Source: an uncultured Pseudomonadota bacterium
GTDB lineage: Bacteria; Desulfobacterota; Syntrophorhabdia; Syntrophorhabdales; Syntrophorhabdaceae
DNA: 43,824 nt
NCBI GenBank assembly: GCA_937862865.1
Contig: CALMFJ010000157.1
Span: forward strand, 1 to 43,824
Direction: 5' to 3'
The translations under genes were made by a program, and so were the position numbers. The notes beneath the pieces are model-generated. The model was not told the DNA's origin and ran no database searches. It saw nothing but the letters and a program-made list of their open reading frames with translations. Shown here piece after piece: positions 7,791 through 16,324 of this stretch. The stretch's first letter is position 1, and every line of letters starts with the position of its first letter.

Positions 7791-8215
7791 CCTTTGTTGC
7801 AGTACTCGTCTTACTCCTTCTCTTTATCATGCCCCCTGCACGGGCCCAGAATTCATATTCTGAGTTCGAGAGGGGGCTTGGGCTTTCTGACCCGCAGAGG
7901 GCGCAGGTGGAAGACATACGGAACAGGTACCAGAACGAGTGGCAGGTGCTGCGGCAGGAATCGGCCCGCAAGAGAATGGAGCTCAGGGACCTCAGCAGAG
8001 ACCCGAATGCCAATGCCGGAAGGATAAACCGGATCCAGAGCGAACTTCAGGAACTTGACACTGCGCGGCACAATTCGTACCAGCAATACCGTTCGGAGGT
8101 TTCGCGGACCCTGAACGAAAGGCAGAGACATCAGTACAACACCTTCTGCGATCAGGAACGAAGAAAAAGAATGATGCGCGAGCGCGGTTCCGGGCCGGGT
8201 TGGCATGGGAGATAA
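7769..8215 (+). CDS. Second Spy/CpxP-like periplasmic protein
   Basis: About 148 aa with a hydrophobic signal segment (MTFVAVLVLLLLFIMPPARA) and a mature helical, charged region of about 115 aa. GLSDPQRAQVEDIRNRYQ and LNERQRHQYNTFCDQER occupy the places of the two LTxxQ-type helices, so I place it in the Spy/periplasmic heavy-metal sensor superfamily. The start is uncertain: ATG 7769 and 7787 both keep the signal peptide, and earlier in-frame ATGs (7712, 7748) would add an unlikely polar N-terminus. It overlaps the lipoprotein gene upstream and the kinase gene downstream (11 nt), so the four are co-translated. It may be the periplasmic inhibitor of the kinase, as ZraP is for ZraS; this is inference. 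Confidence 0.72.
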   Translation: MGSCQSMTFVAVLVLLLLFIMPPARAQNSYSEFERGLGLSDPQRAQVEDIRNRYQNEWQVLRQESARKRMELRDLSRDPNANAGRINRIQSELQELDTARHNSYQQYRSEVSRTLNERQRHQYNTFCDQERRKRMMRERGSGPGWHGR

Positions 8216-9779
8216 ACGGGCTGTTGTCGCCTTCCCATTATTCTTTGCTTTTTTCCTTATTCTCGTGACTCTCGCAGGCTTCTTCCAGATACGCATCATT
8301 CGCGGCAATATCGAGCGGCAGCTCACGGGAGAAGCAGAGGTCATTTTTTCCCATATCGAGAGGGAGATAGACCTCAACCTCGATTACCTTGCCCTGCTCG
8401 ACAGGTCGCCCGCATTGATCACCCCTTATTTTTACAACATCATGTCGTTCGATGAATCGATCATCGACGACATCGACACCGCGCTCACGGAACTCAGCGA
8501 ACAGGGCCTTAACTCCCTCCCCTATGCCAACCTTGTCGAGTATGACATTTCAGGCAAGCCCCTGGCGAGCAAAGGAAAGCCCAACATCCCCGGCGACATC
8601 CTCCGGAAACTGCGCTCCGGCGGCCGGCAGACGGTCATCAGAATGCCGACGCGGCATGACAGGGGCCTTTTGTTCGGCAAGCGTTTCGACAGGCGGATCA
8701 TTGTCGTCAGGATCGGTCCCGGGGACCTCGAGGTGCTTCGGAGAAAGGTGATCCTGAAGGATATAGTCGACCGGGAGGGGAAGAGGTTCAATATAGACGC
8801 GATCAGGATATACGATGAAAAGGGCCGGATCTTCGCCGGTTCAAAGGACGAGCCCAAACGCGGCACCTTCATCCTCGACAGGGGCCTGTCATCCAAACTC
8901 CTTCCCGGCTACCACATGCAGATCTTTGTGTTGAGGGACCTTGCGCGGGACACCATCCAGAGGTCCTCTCTCAGCTTTATCCTGATACTCGCCGTCCTCT
9001 TCATTACGGGCGCAGGAAGCATCTACGCCTTTTTTGTCATGGAGCGCACGTATTCGAAAAAGGTCAAGGAGATGGAGCGAGAGCTCGAGATGAAGGAGCG
9101 CCTGGTGTCGCTCGGCAAGCTCGCCTCGGGGATGGCGCACGAGATCAGGAATCCCTTGAACGCCATCGGCCTGTCGGTTCAACGCCTGAAGAGAGAGTTT
9201 GCCCCGGGCGAAGAAAAGAAAGACGAATACCTGACCTTCCTGGACATCATCAGGAAAGAGCTCACCCGGGTGAACGGGATCGTCGAGGAGTTCCTTCAAT
9301 CGACGCGCGCGCAGGCACCCTTCAGCAAGGAGAGCCTCAGGGACCTCATCGAAGAGGTCATTATCATTGTCGGCGAAAAGGCATCATCCAAGGGTATCTT
9401 CATCGAGAACGCGACGGATACCGGGATCATCATTGATTGCCAGCGGGACAGGCTGAAACAGGCCTTTTACAACATTATCATCAATGCGATCGAATCGATG
9501 CCCGGGGGCGGCAGTATTGCCGTGAACGTGAGGCAAAAGGACGCGAATCTCGAGATATCCGTCAAGGATTCCGGACCGGGCATATCCGACGAAGCCCTGG
9601 GCCGGATATTCGAGTATTATTACACGACCAAGGACAAAGGGATGGGGCTTGGCCTGCCTATTTCCTACATGATCCTGAAAGACCATGGCGGCGACATCAA
9701 AGTGACGAGTGCCGAGGGCCAGGGCACCACATTCACCATCGTGCTGCCAAAGAGCCGGAACAATGCAATGAGCGTATAA
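8205..9779 (+). CDS. ZraS/NtrB-type membrane sensor histidine kinase
   Basis: 524 aa. TM1 at about residues 8-28, a periplasmic sensor region of about 220 residues, TM2 at about 252-275, then HisKA with phospho-accepting H312 in GMAHEIRNPLNAIG, and HATPase_c with N box NIIINAIESMPGG, DSGPGIS, an F box RIFEYYYTTK and GMGLGLPIS. The IRNPLNAI form of the H box is typical of kinases that partner NtrC-family regulators, and the next gene encodes one. By context it senses envelope or metal stress and phosphorylates the 9804-11162 regulator. The start overlaps the preceding gene by 11 nt; the ribosome binding site is weak. Confidence 0.9.
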   Translation: MGDKRAVVAFPLFFAFFLILVTLAGFFQIRIIRGNIERQLTGEAEVIFSHIEREIDLNLDYLALLDRSPALITPYFYNIMSFDESIIDDIDTALTELSEQGLNSLPYANLVEYDISGKPLASKGKPNIPGDILRKLRSGGRQTVIRMPTRHDRGLLFGKRFDRRIIVVRIGPGDLEVLRRKVILKDIVDREGKRFNIDAIRIYDEKGRIFAGSKDEPKRGTFILDRGLSSKLLPGYHMQIFVLRDLARDTIQRSSLSFILILAVLFITGAGSIYAFFVMERTYSKKVKEMERELEMKERLVSLGKLASGMAHEIRNPLNAIGLSVQRLKREFAPGEEKKDEYLTFLDIIRKELTRVNGIVEEFLQSTRAQAPFSKESLRDLIEEVIIIVGEKASSKGIFIENATDTGIIIDCQRDRLKQAFYNIIINAIESMPGGGSIAVNVRQKDANLEISVKDSGPGISDEALGRIFEYYYTTKDKGMGLGLPISYMILKDHGGDIKVTSAEGQGTTFTIVLPKSRNNAMSV

Positions 9780-9803
9780 AACAAAGAAGAGAGGGTTCGC
9801 AAT

Positions 9804-11162
9804 ATGGACAGGGTCGGCATACTGGTTGTTGAGGATGAGGAATCACAAAGGTCGCTCCTTGCAGGGCTGTTAAAGAACGAAGGGTACACGGTCAGCGAGG
9901 CTGCAGATGGCGCCACGGCATACGATCTGCTGCAGAAAGGAATATTCGAGATCGTCCTTCTTGATTACCGCCTGCCGGACACGGACGGACTTGCACTCCT
10001 CAAAAAGATAAAGGAACTGAACCCGTCCACTGAGGTCGTTATGATAACCGCGTTCGGGAGCATCGAAAACGCGGTGGGCGCCCTGAAGGCCGGGGCTTCG
10101 GAGTACCTTACGAAGCCCATCGACCTTGACGATCTCCTCTTCAAGCTTCGCAAGATCGAGGAGAAAACATACCTTATCCGCGAGAACATGGTCCTGCGCG
10201 AAACGCTGCGCGACCGCTTCAAGTCGGAGGAGTTCGTATACCAGAGCGAAAAGATGCACGAGGTGTCGAGCCTTGTCGTGCGGATCGCGAAAACCGACTC
10301 GACCTGCATCATTGGCGGCGAAAGCGGCGTGGGAAAAGAGGTCGTTCTCAACATGATCCATGCCCTGAGCGACCGGAAGAACTTCCCCCTTATCAAGGTG
10401 AACTGCGCCGCAATACCGGAGACGCTCCTTGAAAGCGAGCTTTTCGGCTACGAAAAGGGGGCCTTCACGGGGGCATACCAGCGAAAACCGGGTAAGTTCG
10501 AGCTCGCCAACAAGGGCACAATATTCCTTGACGAAATCGGGGACATTCCGCTCATTCTTCAGTCGAAGCTCCTGAGGGTCATCCAGGAAAGAGAGATAGA
10601 GCGCCTGGGAGGTTCGCACCCGATCAAGGTCGATGTCCGCATCATCGCGGCGACGAACAGGAACCTCGAGGAAGAGGTGAAGAAAGGCACGTTCCGCGAG
10701 GACCTCTACTACCGCCTCAATGTCGTGACCATAAACGTCCCGCCGCTCAGGGAAAGAAAAGAGGACATACCCCTCCTCATCGATTTCTTCCTGAAGAAAT
10801 ACAATCTCAAGCACAAGAAGAACGTCAGGGGACTGACGAGGGAGGCCCGTGACGTCCTTGTCAAGTACGATTACCCGGGCAACGTGCGTGAGCTTGAGAA
10901 CATTCTCGAGCGGGCGATCGTTCTGACGCGGGGGGAGCACATCACGAGCGAAGACCTGCCGAACCTCACCGACCATGCCGGAGCGGCGGGCGACGGCAGT
11001 ATCCGGGGGACCGTGGAATCCCTCGAAAGGTCGATGATCATCGAAGCGCTCGTGAACGCCGATTGGGTCCAGACAAAAGCGGCGCTGACGCTCGGCCTTT
11101 CGGAGCGTATGCTCCGTTACAAGATTAAGAAATACAACATCGTGAGATCATCGCGGCCCTGA
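9804..11162 (+). CDS. NtrC-family sigma-54-dependent response regulator (ZraR-like)
   Basis: 452 aa. Receiver domain with phospho-acceptor D54 (LLDYRLPDTDG); AAA+ domain with Walker A GGESGVGKE (about 171-179), intact GAFTGA loop at 219-224 that contacts sigma-54, Walker B GTIFLDEIGDI, and the arginine-containing RLNVVTINVPPLRER region; C-terminal Fis-type HTH (ALTLGLSERMLRYKIKKYNI). All features of an active enhancer-binding protein are present. It is 24 nt after its cognate kinase gene, with GAGAGGG about 9-14 nt before the ATG. Its most likely target is the sigma-54 promoter at 6821 at the head of this same cluster, giving autoregulation. Confidence 0.94.
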   Translation: MDRVGILVVEDEESQRSLLAGLLKNEGYTVSEAADGATAYDLLQKGIFEIVLLDYRLPDTDGLALLKKIKELNPSTEVVMITAFGSIENAVGALKAGASEYLTKPIDLDDLLFKLRKIEEKTYLIRENMVLRETLRDRFKSEEFVYQSEKMHEVSSLVVRIAKTDSTCIIGGESGVGKEVVLNMIHALSDRKNFPLIKVNCAAIPETLLESELFGYEKGAFTGAYQRKPGKFELANKGTIFLDEIGDIPLILQSKLLRVIQEREIERLGGSHPIKVDVRIIAATNRNLEEEVKKGTFREDLYYRLNVVTINVPPLRERKEDIPLLIDFFLKKYNLKHKKNVRGLTREARDVLVKYDYPGNVRELENILERAIVLTRGEHITSEDLPNLTDHAGAAGDGSIRGTVESLERSMIIEALVNADWVQTKAALTLGLSERMLRYKIKKYNIVRSSRP

Positions 11163-11189
11163 GCACCAACCCCGCGACTTTTCGGGTAA

Positions 11190-11218
11190 TTGAATATTTT
11201 CAGTCCGGATGTTATAGA
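11190..11218 (+). promoter_or_regulatory. Sigma-70-type promoter for the mla operon
   Basis: TTGAAT (11190-11195), 17-nt spacer, TATAGA (11213-11218). The -10 box ends only 9 nt before the mlaE ATG, so the transcript would have almost no leader. Confidence 0.65.
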
Positions 11219-11229
11219 TACCTATCTAT
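11214..11229 (+). promoter_or_regulatory. Perfect palindrome over -10 box and start codon
   Basis: ATAGATA-CC-TATCTAT, 7-bp arms, overlapping both the -10 hexamer and the first bases of mlaE. A candidate operator for a repressor of the mla operon, or a translational hairpin. Confidence 0.45.
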
Positions 11230-12358
11230 GTCAGACTCAGTACCGTATGAGATCACGACCCATGGCGCCGGGGACATAACCCTTATCCTGTCGGGCAGGC
11301 TGGACCTCGCCCGTTTCGGCGTATTGAGCCCGCTGATACACACCCTCTTCGAATCATATAAGCCCCTGAAGCTCGATGTCGATATGACGGGGATAGACTA
11401 CATCGATTCCACCGGCGCCCTGTTCATCGTCAAGCTCGAGGATGAGGCGCGTGCCCGCAATGTCCCGTTCGCGGTCCACGGCCTCTCGAAGGAAAAAATG
11501 GGTATTCTGGGCCTGATCGACCGACAGGCCCTCACAGCGCCGAGCCTCGCCCCCAGAGAACGCAACCTCAAGATAATCGAGCAGCTGGGAAATTCGACCC
11601 TGGAGGCCTTTCAGGACATATACGATATCATATCCTTTTCGGGGGAGCTCATCTACGAGCTCGTCCGTTCATCGACGCACGTCCGCAAGGTGCGCTGGGG
11701 GGATGTCGTTTCCTACATGAAGAAGGTCGGCGTCGACGGCCTGCCTATCGTCGGGCTCATCAGTTTCCTCCTTGGCCTTATCATGGCCTTCATGTCCTCG
11801 CTCCAGCTCAAGCAATTCGGCGCGAACATCTATGTCGCATCGCTTGTGGCCGTGGCGATGATACGGGAGCTCGGGCCCATCATGACCGCCATCATCGTCG
11901 CCGGGCGTTCGGGTTCCGCATTTGCCGCCGAGATAGGCACGATGAAAGTGAACGAGGAGGTTGACGCCCTCGCGACAATGGGGTTCAGCCCCGTGCGGTT
12001 CCTTACCGTCCCGAAGGTCATCGCCTCTTTGCTGACCGTCCCCGTCCTGACCATATTCTCTAGCATATTCGCGATCATGGGCGGGATGATCGTCGGGGTC
12101 GTAGGCCTTAACCTCACGATCTTCACGTATGTTCAGCAAACGATGAAGGCCATTGCGATCTTCGATGTCGTATCGGGGCTGGTCAAGTCCGTAGTTTTCG
12201 CAATAACCATATCGGCCATTGGCTGCCAGAGGGGCTTCAAGGTGCGCGGCGGCGCGGAGGCGGTCGGCAATGCAACGACATCGGCGGTTGTCACGTCGAT
12301 ATTTCTCATTATCGTTATCGATTCCACCTTTGCTATAATACTTCATTATATCCATTAG
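11228..12358 (+). CDS. mlaE: MlaE-type lipid ABC permease with N-terminal STAS domain
   Basis: 376 aa. Residues 1 to about 100 form a STAS domain (MTGIDYIDSTGALFIVKLEDEA is the conserved loop-helix), fused to the MlaE/YrbE permease domain (about 130-376; five or so membrane segments; the conserved AMIRELGPIMTAIIVAGRSGSAFAAEIGTMKVNEEVDAL block). In E. coli the STAS protein MlaB is separate; the fusion is common in other phyla. It forms the inner-membrane core of a phospholipid transporter that maintains outer-membrane asymmetry. No Shine-Dalgarno precedes the ATG and the promoter sits right against it. First gene of a seven-gene operon ending at 17583. Confidence 0.93.
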   Translation: MSDSVPYEITTHGAGDITLILSGRLDLARFGVLSPLIHTLFESYKPLKLDVDMTGIDYIDSTGALFIVKLEDEARARNVPFAVHGLSKEKMGILGLIDRQALTAPSLAPRERNLKIIEQLGNSTLEAFQDIYDIISFSGELIYELVRSSTHVRKVRWGDVVSYMKKVGVDGLPIVGLISFLLGLIMAFMSSLQLKQFGANIYVASLVAVAMIRELGPIMTAIIVAGRSGSAFAAEIGTMKVNEEVDALATMGFSPVRFLTVPKVIASLLTVPVLTIFSSIFAIMGGMIVGVVGLNLTIFTYVQQTMKAIAIFDVVSGLVKSVVFAITISAIGCQRGFKVRGGAEAVGNATTSAVVTSIFLIIVIDSTFAIILHYIH

Positions 12359-12372
12359 AAGGTGGAGAAAGG

Positions 12373-13158
12373 ATCTGGAAAACGTCTGAACAGGTCATAG
12401 CAGTTGAAGGGCTCACAGTACGGTACGGTGACAATACCGTCCTCGACAATGTAGCGTTCGAAGTGAACGCCGGTGAGATATTCGTCATCATGGGCGGGAG
12501 CGGGTGTGGAAAATCGACGCTCCTGAAGCACGTTATCGGGATCGAACAGCCGGCTGAGGGGAAGATATGGATAAACGGCGTCGACACGTCACTTCTCGAT
12601 GACGTCGCATTGAGGGGCCTGCACATGGGCATCGGTATGCTGTTCCAGTCGAGCGCATTGTTCGGGTCGATGACGATCGGCGAAAATATCGCCCTTCCGC
12701 TTACCGAGTTCACTCCACTTTCACGCCCGGACATCTGGTCGATCGTTAAAATGAAACTCGGAATGGTCGAGCTCGCGGGATACGATAATCATTTTCCGGC
12801 CGAGCTTTCGGGCGGGATGAAAAAAAGGGCGGGCATCGCCCGGGCAATGGCCCTCGAGCCTGCGATGCTTTTTCTCGACGAACCGTCAGCCGGGCTTGAT
12901 CCCGTCACGTCGGCGGGGCTCGACCTGCTCATCAAAAAGCTCAACGAAGGCACCGGGACAACGATGGTCATCGTAACGCACGAACTGGAGACCATCTTCA
13001 ACATAGCGCACCGCGTGATCATGCTCGACAAAGATGTAAAGGGCATTATCGCCCAGGGCGACCCCCGAAGGCTCAGGACCGAGTCGAAAGACCCCAGGGT
13101 CACCGATTTTTTCAACAGGCGTGTAACGGACAAAACGAACGAAGGGACGCGATCATGA
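12373..13158 (+). CDS. mlaF: MlaF-type lipid ABC transporter ATPase, non-canonical start
   Basis: About 261 aa. ATPase of the Mla transporter: A-loop Tyr in TVRYGDNTVL, Walker A GGSGCGKST (K47), signature LSGGMKKRAGIARA, Walker B MLFLDEPSAGLD, switch His in VTHELE. Reading upstream from the Walker A, the frame contains no ATG, GTG or TTG before GTG 12463, and starting there would delete the conserved first strands. The best start is ATC at 12373, 5 nt after GGTGGAG (12361-12367) and 14 nt after the mlaE stop; ATA at 12397 is another possibility. Either a rare AUC start with translational coupling, or a sequence error at this point. Overlaps mlaD by 4 nt (ATGA). Confidence 0.88.
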   Translation: MWKTSEQVIAVEGLTVRYGDNTVLDNVAFEVNAGEIFVIMGGSGCGKSTLLKHVIGIEQPAEGKIWINGVDTSLLDDVALRGLHMGIGMLFQSSALFGSMTIGENIALPLTEFTPLSRPDIWSIVKMKLGMVELAGYDNHFPAELSGGMKKRAGIARAMALEPAMLFLDEPSAGLDPVTSAGLDLLIKKLNEGTGTTMVIVTHELETIFNIAHRVIMLDKDVKGIIAQGDPRRLRTESKDPRVTDFFNRRVTDKTNEGTRS

Positions 13159-14078
13159 CAAAGAAAAAGACCTATTTCCTCGTGGGTTTTTTCGTACTGG
13201 CAGGGGCCCTCATTGCGGTAGGCACGATAGTCTGGCTCGGCGCGTCGCAGTATTTCGCCAAAGGCGAGCGCTTCGTCACGTACTTCGATGAATCCGTGCA
13301 GGGACTCCAGGTCGATTCGAGCGTAAAATACCGCGGGGTCGAGATCGGCGTGGTAGAAAAGATCGGCGTCGCTCCCGATTACAGGCTGATAGAGGTCGTC
13401 ATGAAGATCAATTTCAGCGGGGATGCGGGAAACAACACCATCGCCAAGCTGAAGGCGGCCGGGATAACGGGCATAGTGTACGTGGAGCTCGACCACAGGA
13501 AAAAGGGCGACCTTGCCCGGACCCCATCCATCCCCTTCGAACCGGATTATCCCCTGATACCGTCCAACCCCTCCGAGATACAGGAGATCGTATCAGGCGT
13601 CGACGAGATAGTGAAAAAGATAAAGGCGATGGATTTCCAGACGATATCGGACGAACTTGTCTCCGCAACGAAGGGCGTGAACCAGTTCTTTGCCAGCCAC
13701 AAGATGACGAAGATCATATCAAACCTGGAGCACATGACGCAGACGCTCAACGATTCGGCAAATCAGCTTTCAAAGATGATAGGGGACGGCAGGGCGGACG
13801 CCTTGCTCACCGACGCCCGCGACACTGTGCGCGACGCGAAGGAGACGATAGCACATGTGAAGAAGGAACTGGAGAAGATGAAGCTCTCCGAGACCACGAA
13901 CAAGGCAAACAGGATGATCGATGATCTCTCGCGCAGATCGAAGACCATAACCACGGAGGTCCAACAGACAAGCGAAAACCTGCGCAGGGCATCGGACAAC
14001 CTTGATCAGCTTATACAAAGGCTCAAAGCAGACCCGTCGGATATACTGTTCAGCGATCCGCCCCCGAAAAAGAGGTAG
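13155..14078 (+). CDS. mlaD: MlaD-type MCE-domain lipid-binding protein
   Basis: 307 aa. One N-terminal membrane anchor (YFLVGFFVLAGALIAVGTIVWL) and a periplasmic MCE domain (about residues 38-115; VTYFDESVQGLQVDSSVKYRGVEIGVV and GITGIVYVELD), then a long helical tail rich in charged residues (about 150-295) with coiled-coil character. MCE proteins form hexameric rings above the permease and pass lipid between membranes. The long tail resembles MCE proteins that build extended bridges, unlike the short E. coli MlaD. It follows mlaF with an ATGA overlap. Confidence 0.92.
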   Translation: MTKKKTYFLVGFFVLAGALIAVGTIVWLGASQYFAKGERFVTYFDESVQGLQVDSSVKYRGVEIGVVEKIGVAPDYRLIEVVMKINFSGDAGNNTIAKLKAAGITGIVYVELDHRKKGDLARTPSIPFEPDYPLIPSNPSEIQEIVSGVDEIVKKIKAMDFQTISDELVSATKGVNQFFASHKMTKIISNLEHMTQTLNDSANQLSKMIGDGRADALLTDARDTVRDAKETIAHVKKELEKMKLSETTNKANRMIDDLSRRSKTITTEVQQTSENLRRASDNLDQLIQRLKADPSDILFSDPPPKKR

Positions 14079-14081
14079 CTT

Positions 14082-14717
14082 ATGAAAACACGAAAAATAA
14101 ATATCGGGCTTATTGTCCTCACCCTCATATGCGCTGTCGTGCTGACAGGCTGCTTCGGACGGACCAAACCGCCTTACGTCATGGACCAATACACGCTGGA
14201 TTACGTGTCGCCCGGAGCAGGCGAACGACGGCCTGTCGATGAATTGGTAACGGTCGAACGGTTCGCCATCTCGCCTCAGTTCAGTTCACCGTCAATGATG
14301 ATACGCACGGGACAATACCGGTTCGAGACGTATGACTACAGCCGCTGGCATGTCAATCCCGCCGATATGGTGACCGGCTTTGTCCTGCGGGACATTACGC
14401 GGTCGGGCATCTTCAAGGGCACGTACTCTTACTACGACACCGAGCTTTCCCGGTATCTCGTCGAAGGGTACATCGAAGAGTTCGGGGAAACGGCCGACGG
14501 GAAAGCGCTGGCAAACATCCGGGTCACCTTCCTCGATACAAGCCGGCAAAACCCGGTGGAGCAGATCGTTTTCCAGAAGCAATACGTGCACTCAACACCG
14601 GTCGGCGACCATTCCGCGAGCGGTCTCGCCGCAGCCTTAAGTGCCGCAATGCAGGAATTCTCGGCAGCTCTTATCACCGACATAGGCATGGCGCTACAGG
14701 GAAAAACCCCGAAGTAA
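14082..14717 (+). CDS. PqiC-like ABC-transport auxiliary lipoprotein
   Basis: 211-aa lipoprotein with signal peptide and lipobox LTGC (Cys about 24). The mature part matches the ABC_trans_aux/PqiC family: YTLDYVSPG, VERFAISPQFSS, MMIRTGQYRFETYDYSRWHVNPADMV and a C-terminal LSAAMQEFSAALITDI helix. Such lipoproteins sit in the outer membrane as acceptors for MCE transporters. It comes 3 nt after mlaD, where E. coli has mlaC; no MlaC homologue is present in the window, so this lipoprotein probably replaces it. Confidence 0.85.
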   Translation: MKTRKINIGLIVLTLICAVVLTGCFGRTKPPYVMDQYTLDYVSPGAGERRPVDELVTVERFAISPQFSSPSMMIRTGQYRFETYDYSRWHVNPADMVTGFVLRDITRSGIFKGTYSYYDTELSRYLVEGYIEEFGETADGKALANIRVTFLDTSRQNPVEQIVFQKQYVHSTPVGDHSASGLAAALSAAMQEFSAALITDIGMALQGKTPK

Positions 14718-14742
14718 AAAGCAGCGTACGGTCATGTGACAC

Positions 14743-16308
14743 ATGAAAACCGGGAACGAACAAAGCGACCTCACCGTGTGCGAGCGGGCGCTCAGCGTGT
14801 CCGATCGCAAGCTGTCGTCCATGCTCGAGCTGGGCCGGATCATCGGGCTCGACCTTGACATCGACGACATGCTCATCACCATAGCGCAAAAGGCGCGAGA
14901 GGTCATGGAAGCCGACAGGTTCAACCTCTTCCTCTACGACCCCGCAACGGATGAGCTCCGGACGAGAATACTGCTCGAAATAGAAGGTAAGGAGTGCCGC
15001 ATTCCCGTCACGATGGGCATCGCGGGATATGCCTTCCGGACGGGCCGGACCGTTATTGTGGACGATGTTCGCAAAGATCCGCGCTTTTTCAGTTATATAG
15101 ACGATGTGAGCGGATATACGACGCGCAGCATGCTCTGCATGCCGTTCTTCAGCCGTTCCGGGGGGCCGCTTGGGGTGATGCAGCTCATCAACAAGGTTGA
15201 GGGGAATTTCACGGCCGATGACGAGGCCCTGCTTACGATGTTCACGAACCATGCCTCGGTGTTCATCGAGATCGCACAGCTTCAAAAGGCCCGCCTCGAA
15301 TCCCTCGAGCATTCCCGGAAGGAGCTTGAACGCCTGAACACGGCCAAGGGGAAGGCCCTCGATCACCTCTCCCACGAATTAAAGACGCCGCTCGCCCTTA
15401 TCCAGGGATATCTCCGGATAATCAGGCGAAAGATCGAAAAATTGACCGGGGGCACATCCCTCTCGGGCTATTTTGAGGCCCTTCAGCGGTACATGGACAG
15501 GCTTTTTGAGATCCAGAAGGAATGCGAGCGGATCATTCAGGCGTACCGGGAGACCGGGCAGGAGAACCTGGTCGACGAACTCGAGGGCCTCTGGAAAAAA
15601 CTGGAAGCATTGCAGGCGGAAATACCCCTTGACCTGAAGGACCTCTGGCAATCGCTAAAGCAATATGTCGCTGCATATAAACCGCCGGGAAGCGGATCAG
15701 AAAGCATCATCATTCTCCATCCCGTCATTGAAAAGGCAATCGCCGATACCCGGGGCAAAGCACCGCACCGTGACATTCACTTCACCCTGAGCGGCGATCA
15801 GGCTGCCGTCATACTGATGGACGCTGTCGTCTTCAGGGACATTCTGATGGGGCTCCTGAAAAATGCCGTTGAAAATACACCGGACGGCGGCCGCATCGAG
15901 GTGGACATACGGAACAGCCCGGATAAAGTATTCATCGCCGTCACTGATTATGGGACCGGGATAACCGAAATCAACCAGCCTCATATCTTCGAAGGTTTTT
16001 TCCATACCCAGGACACGGACCTCTACGGTTCACGGAACGTCTATGATTTCGGCGCGGGCGGGAAAGGTCTCGATCTCTTCCAGATGAAGGCCTACGCCCG
16101 GCGGTTTGGCTTCGATATATCCATGACGAGTTCCCGCTGTATCCATATCCCGACCGATTCGGACATCTGCCCCGGCAAGACATCGCTGTGCCCTCACATA
16201 TCCCGGCCGGAGGACTGCGCACGAACCGGCACGACCACTTTTTGTTTGACTTTTCCGGTACCGAGAGAATATCTTAAAATCGAGACACGCCCCGGGGCAG
16301 GGGCTTAA
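14743..16308 (+). CDS. GAF-domain histidine kinase with Cys-rich insertion
   Basis: 521 aa, no membrane segment. A GAF sensor domain (about residues 35-185: ADRFNLFLYD, MGIAGYAFRTGRTVIVDDV, SMLCMPFFS, GVMQLINK), HisKA with H211 (DHLSHELKTPLALIQG), a helical insert, and HATPase_c (LLKNAVENTPDGG, VTDYGTGI, GAGGKGLDLF). Between the last helix and the final strand of the ATPase domain is an insertion with C466, C477, C484, C493 and C502 plus H468 and H486, suggesting a metal or Fe-S site or a redox switch. It is 25 nt after the lipoprotein gene of the mla operon, in the same direction, and lacks a clear ribosome binding site. Confidence 0.87.
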   Translation: MKTGNEQSDLTVCERALSVSDRKLSSMLELGRIIGLDLDIDDMLITIAQKAREVMEADRFNLFLYDPATDELRTRILLEIEGKECRIPVTMGIAGYAFRTGRTVIVDDVRKDPRFFSYIDDVSGYTTRSMLCMPFFSRSGGPLGVMQLINKVEGNFTADDEALLTMFTNHASVFIEIAQLQKARLESLEHSRKELERLNTAKGKALDHLSHELKTPLALIQGYLRIIRRKIEKLTGGTSLSGYFEALQRYMDRLFEIQKECERIIQAYRETGQENLVDELEGLWKKLEALQAEIPLDLKDLWQSLKQYVAAYKPPGSGSESIIILHPVIEKAIADTRGKAPHRDIHFTLSGDQAAVILMDAVVFRDILMGLLKNAVENTPDGGRIEVDIRNSPDKVFIAVTDYGTGITEINQPHIFEGFFHTQDTDLYGSRNVYDFGAGGKGLDLFQMKAYARRFGFDISMTSSRCIHIPTDSDICPGKTSLCPHISRPEDCARTGTTTFCLTFPVPREYLKIETRPGAGA

Positions 16309-16324
16309 AAATCAAAGGTTTATT

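Noticed and set aside
9870-10976. Long minus-strand frame opposite the NtrC-type regulator (368 aa)
   Set aside because: It is a shadow of a high-GC coding region: the plus strand carries all expected domains and the minus product has no recognisable motif.
12463-13158. mlaF starting at GTG 12463
   Set aside because: This would remove the conserved A-loop and first strands and has no ribosome binding site; the frame with conserved sequence extends upstream.
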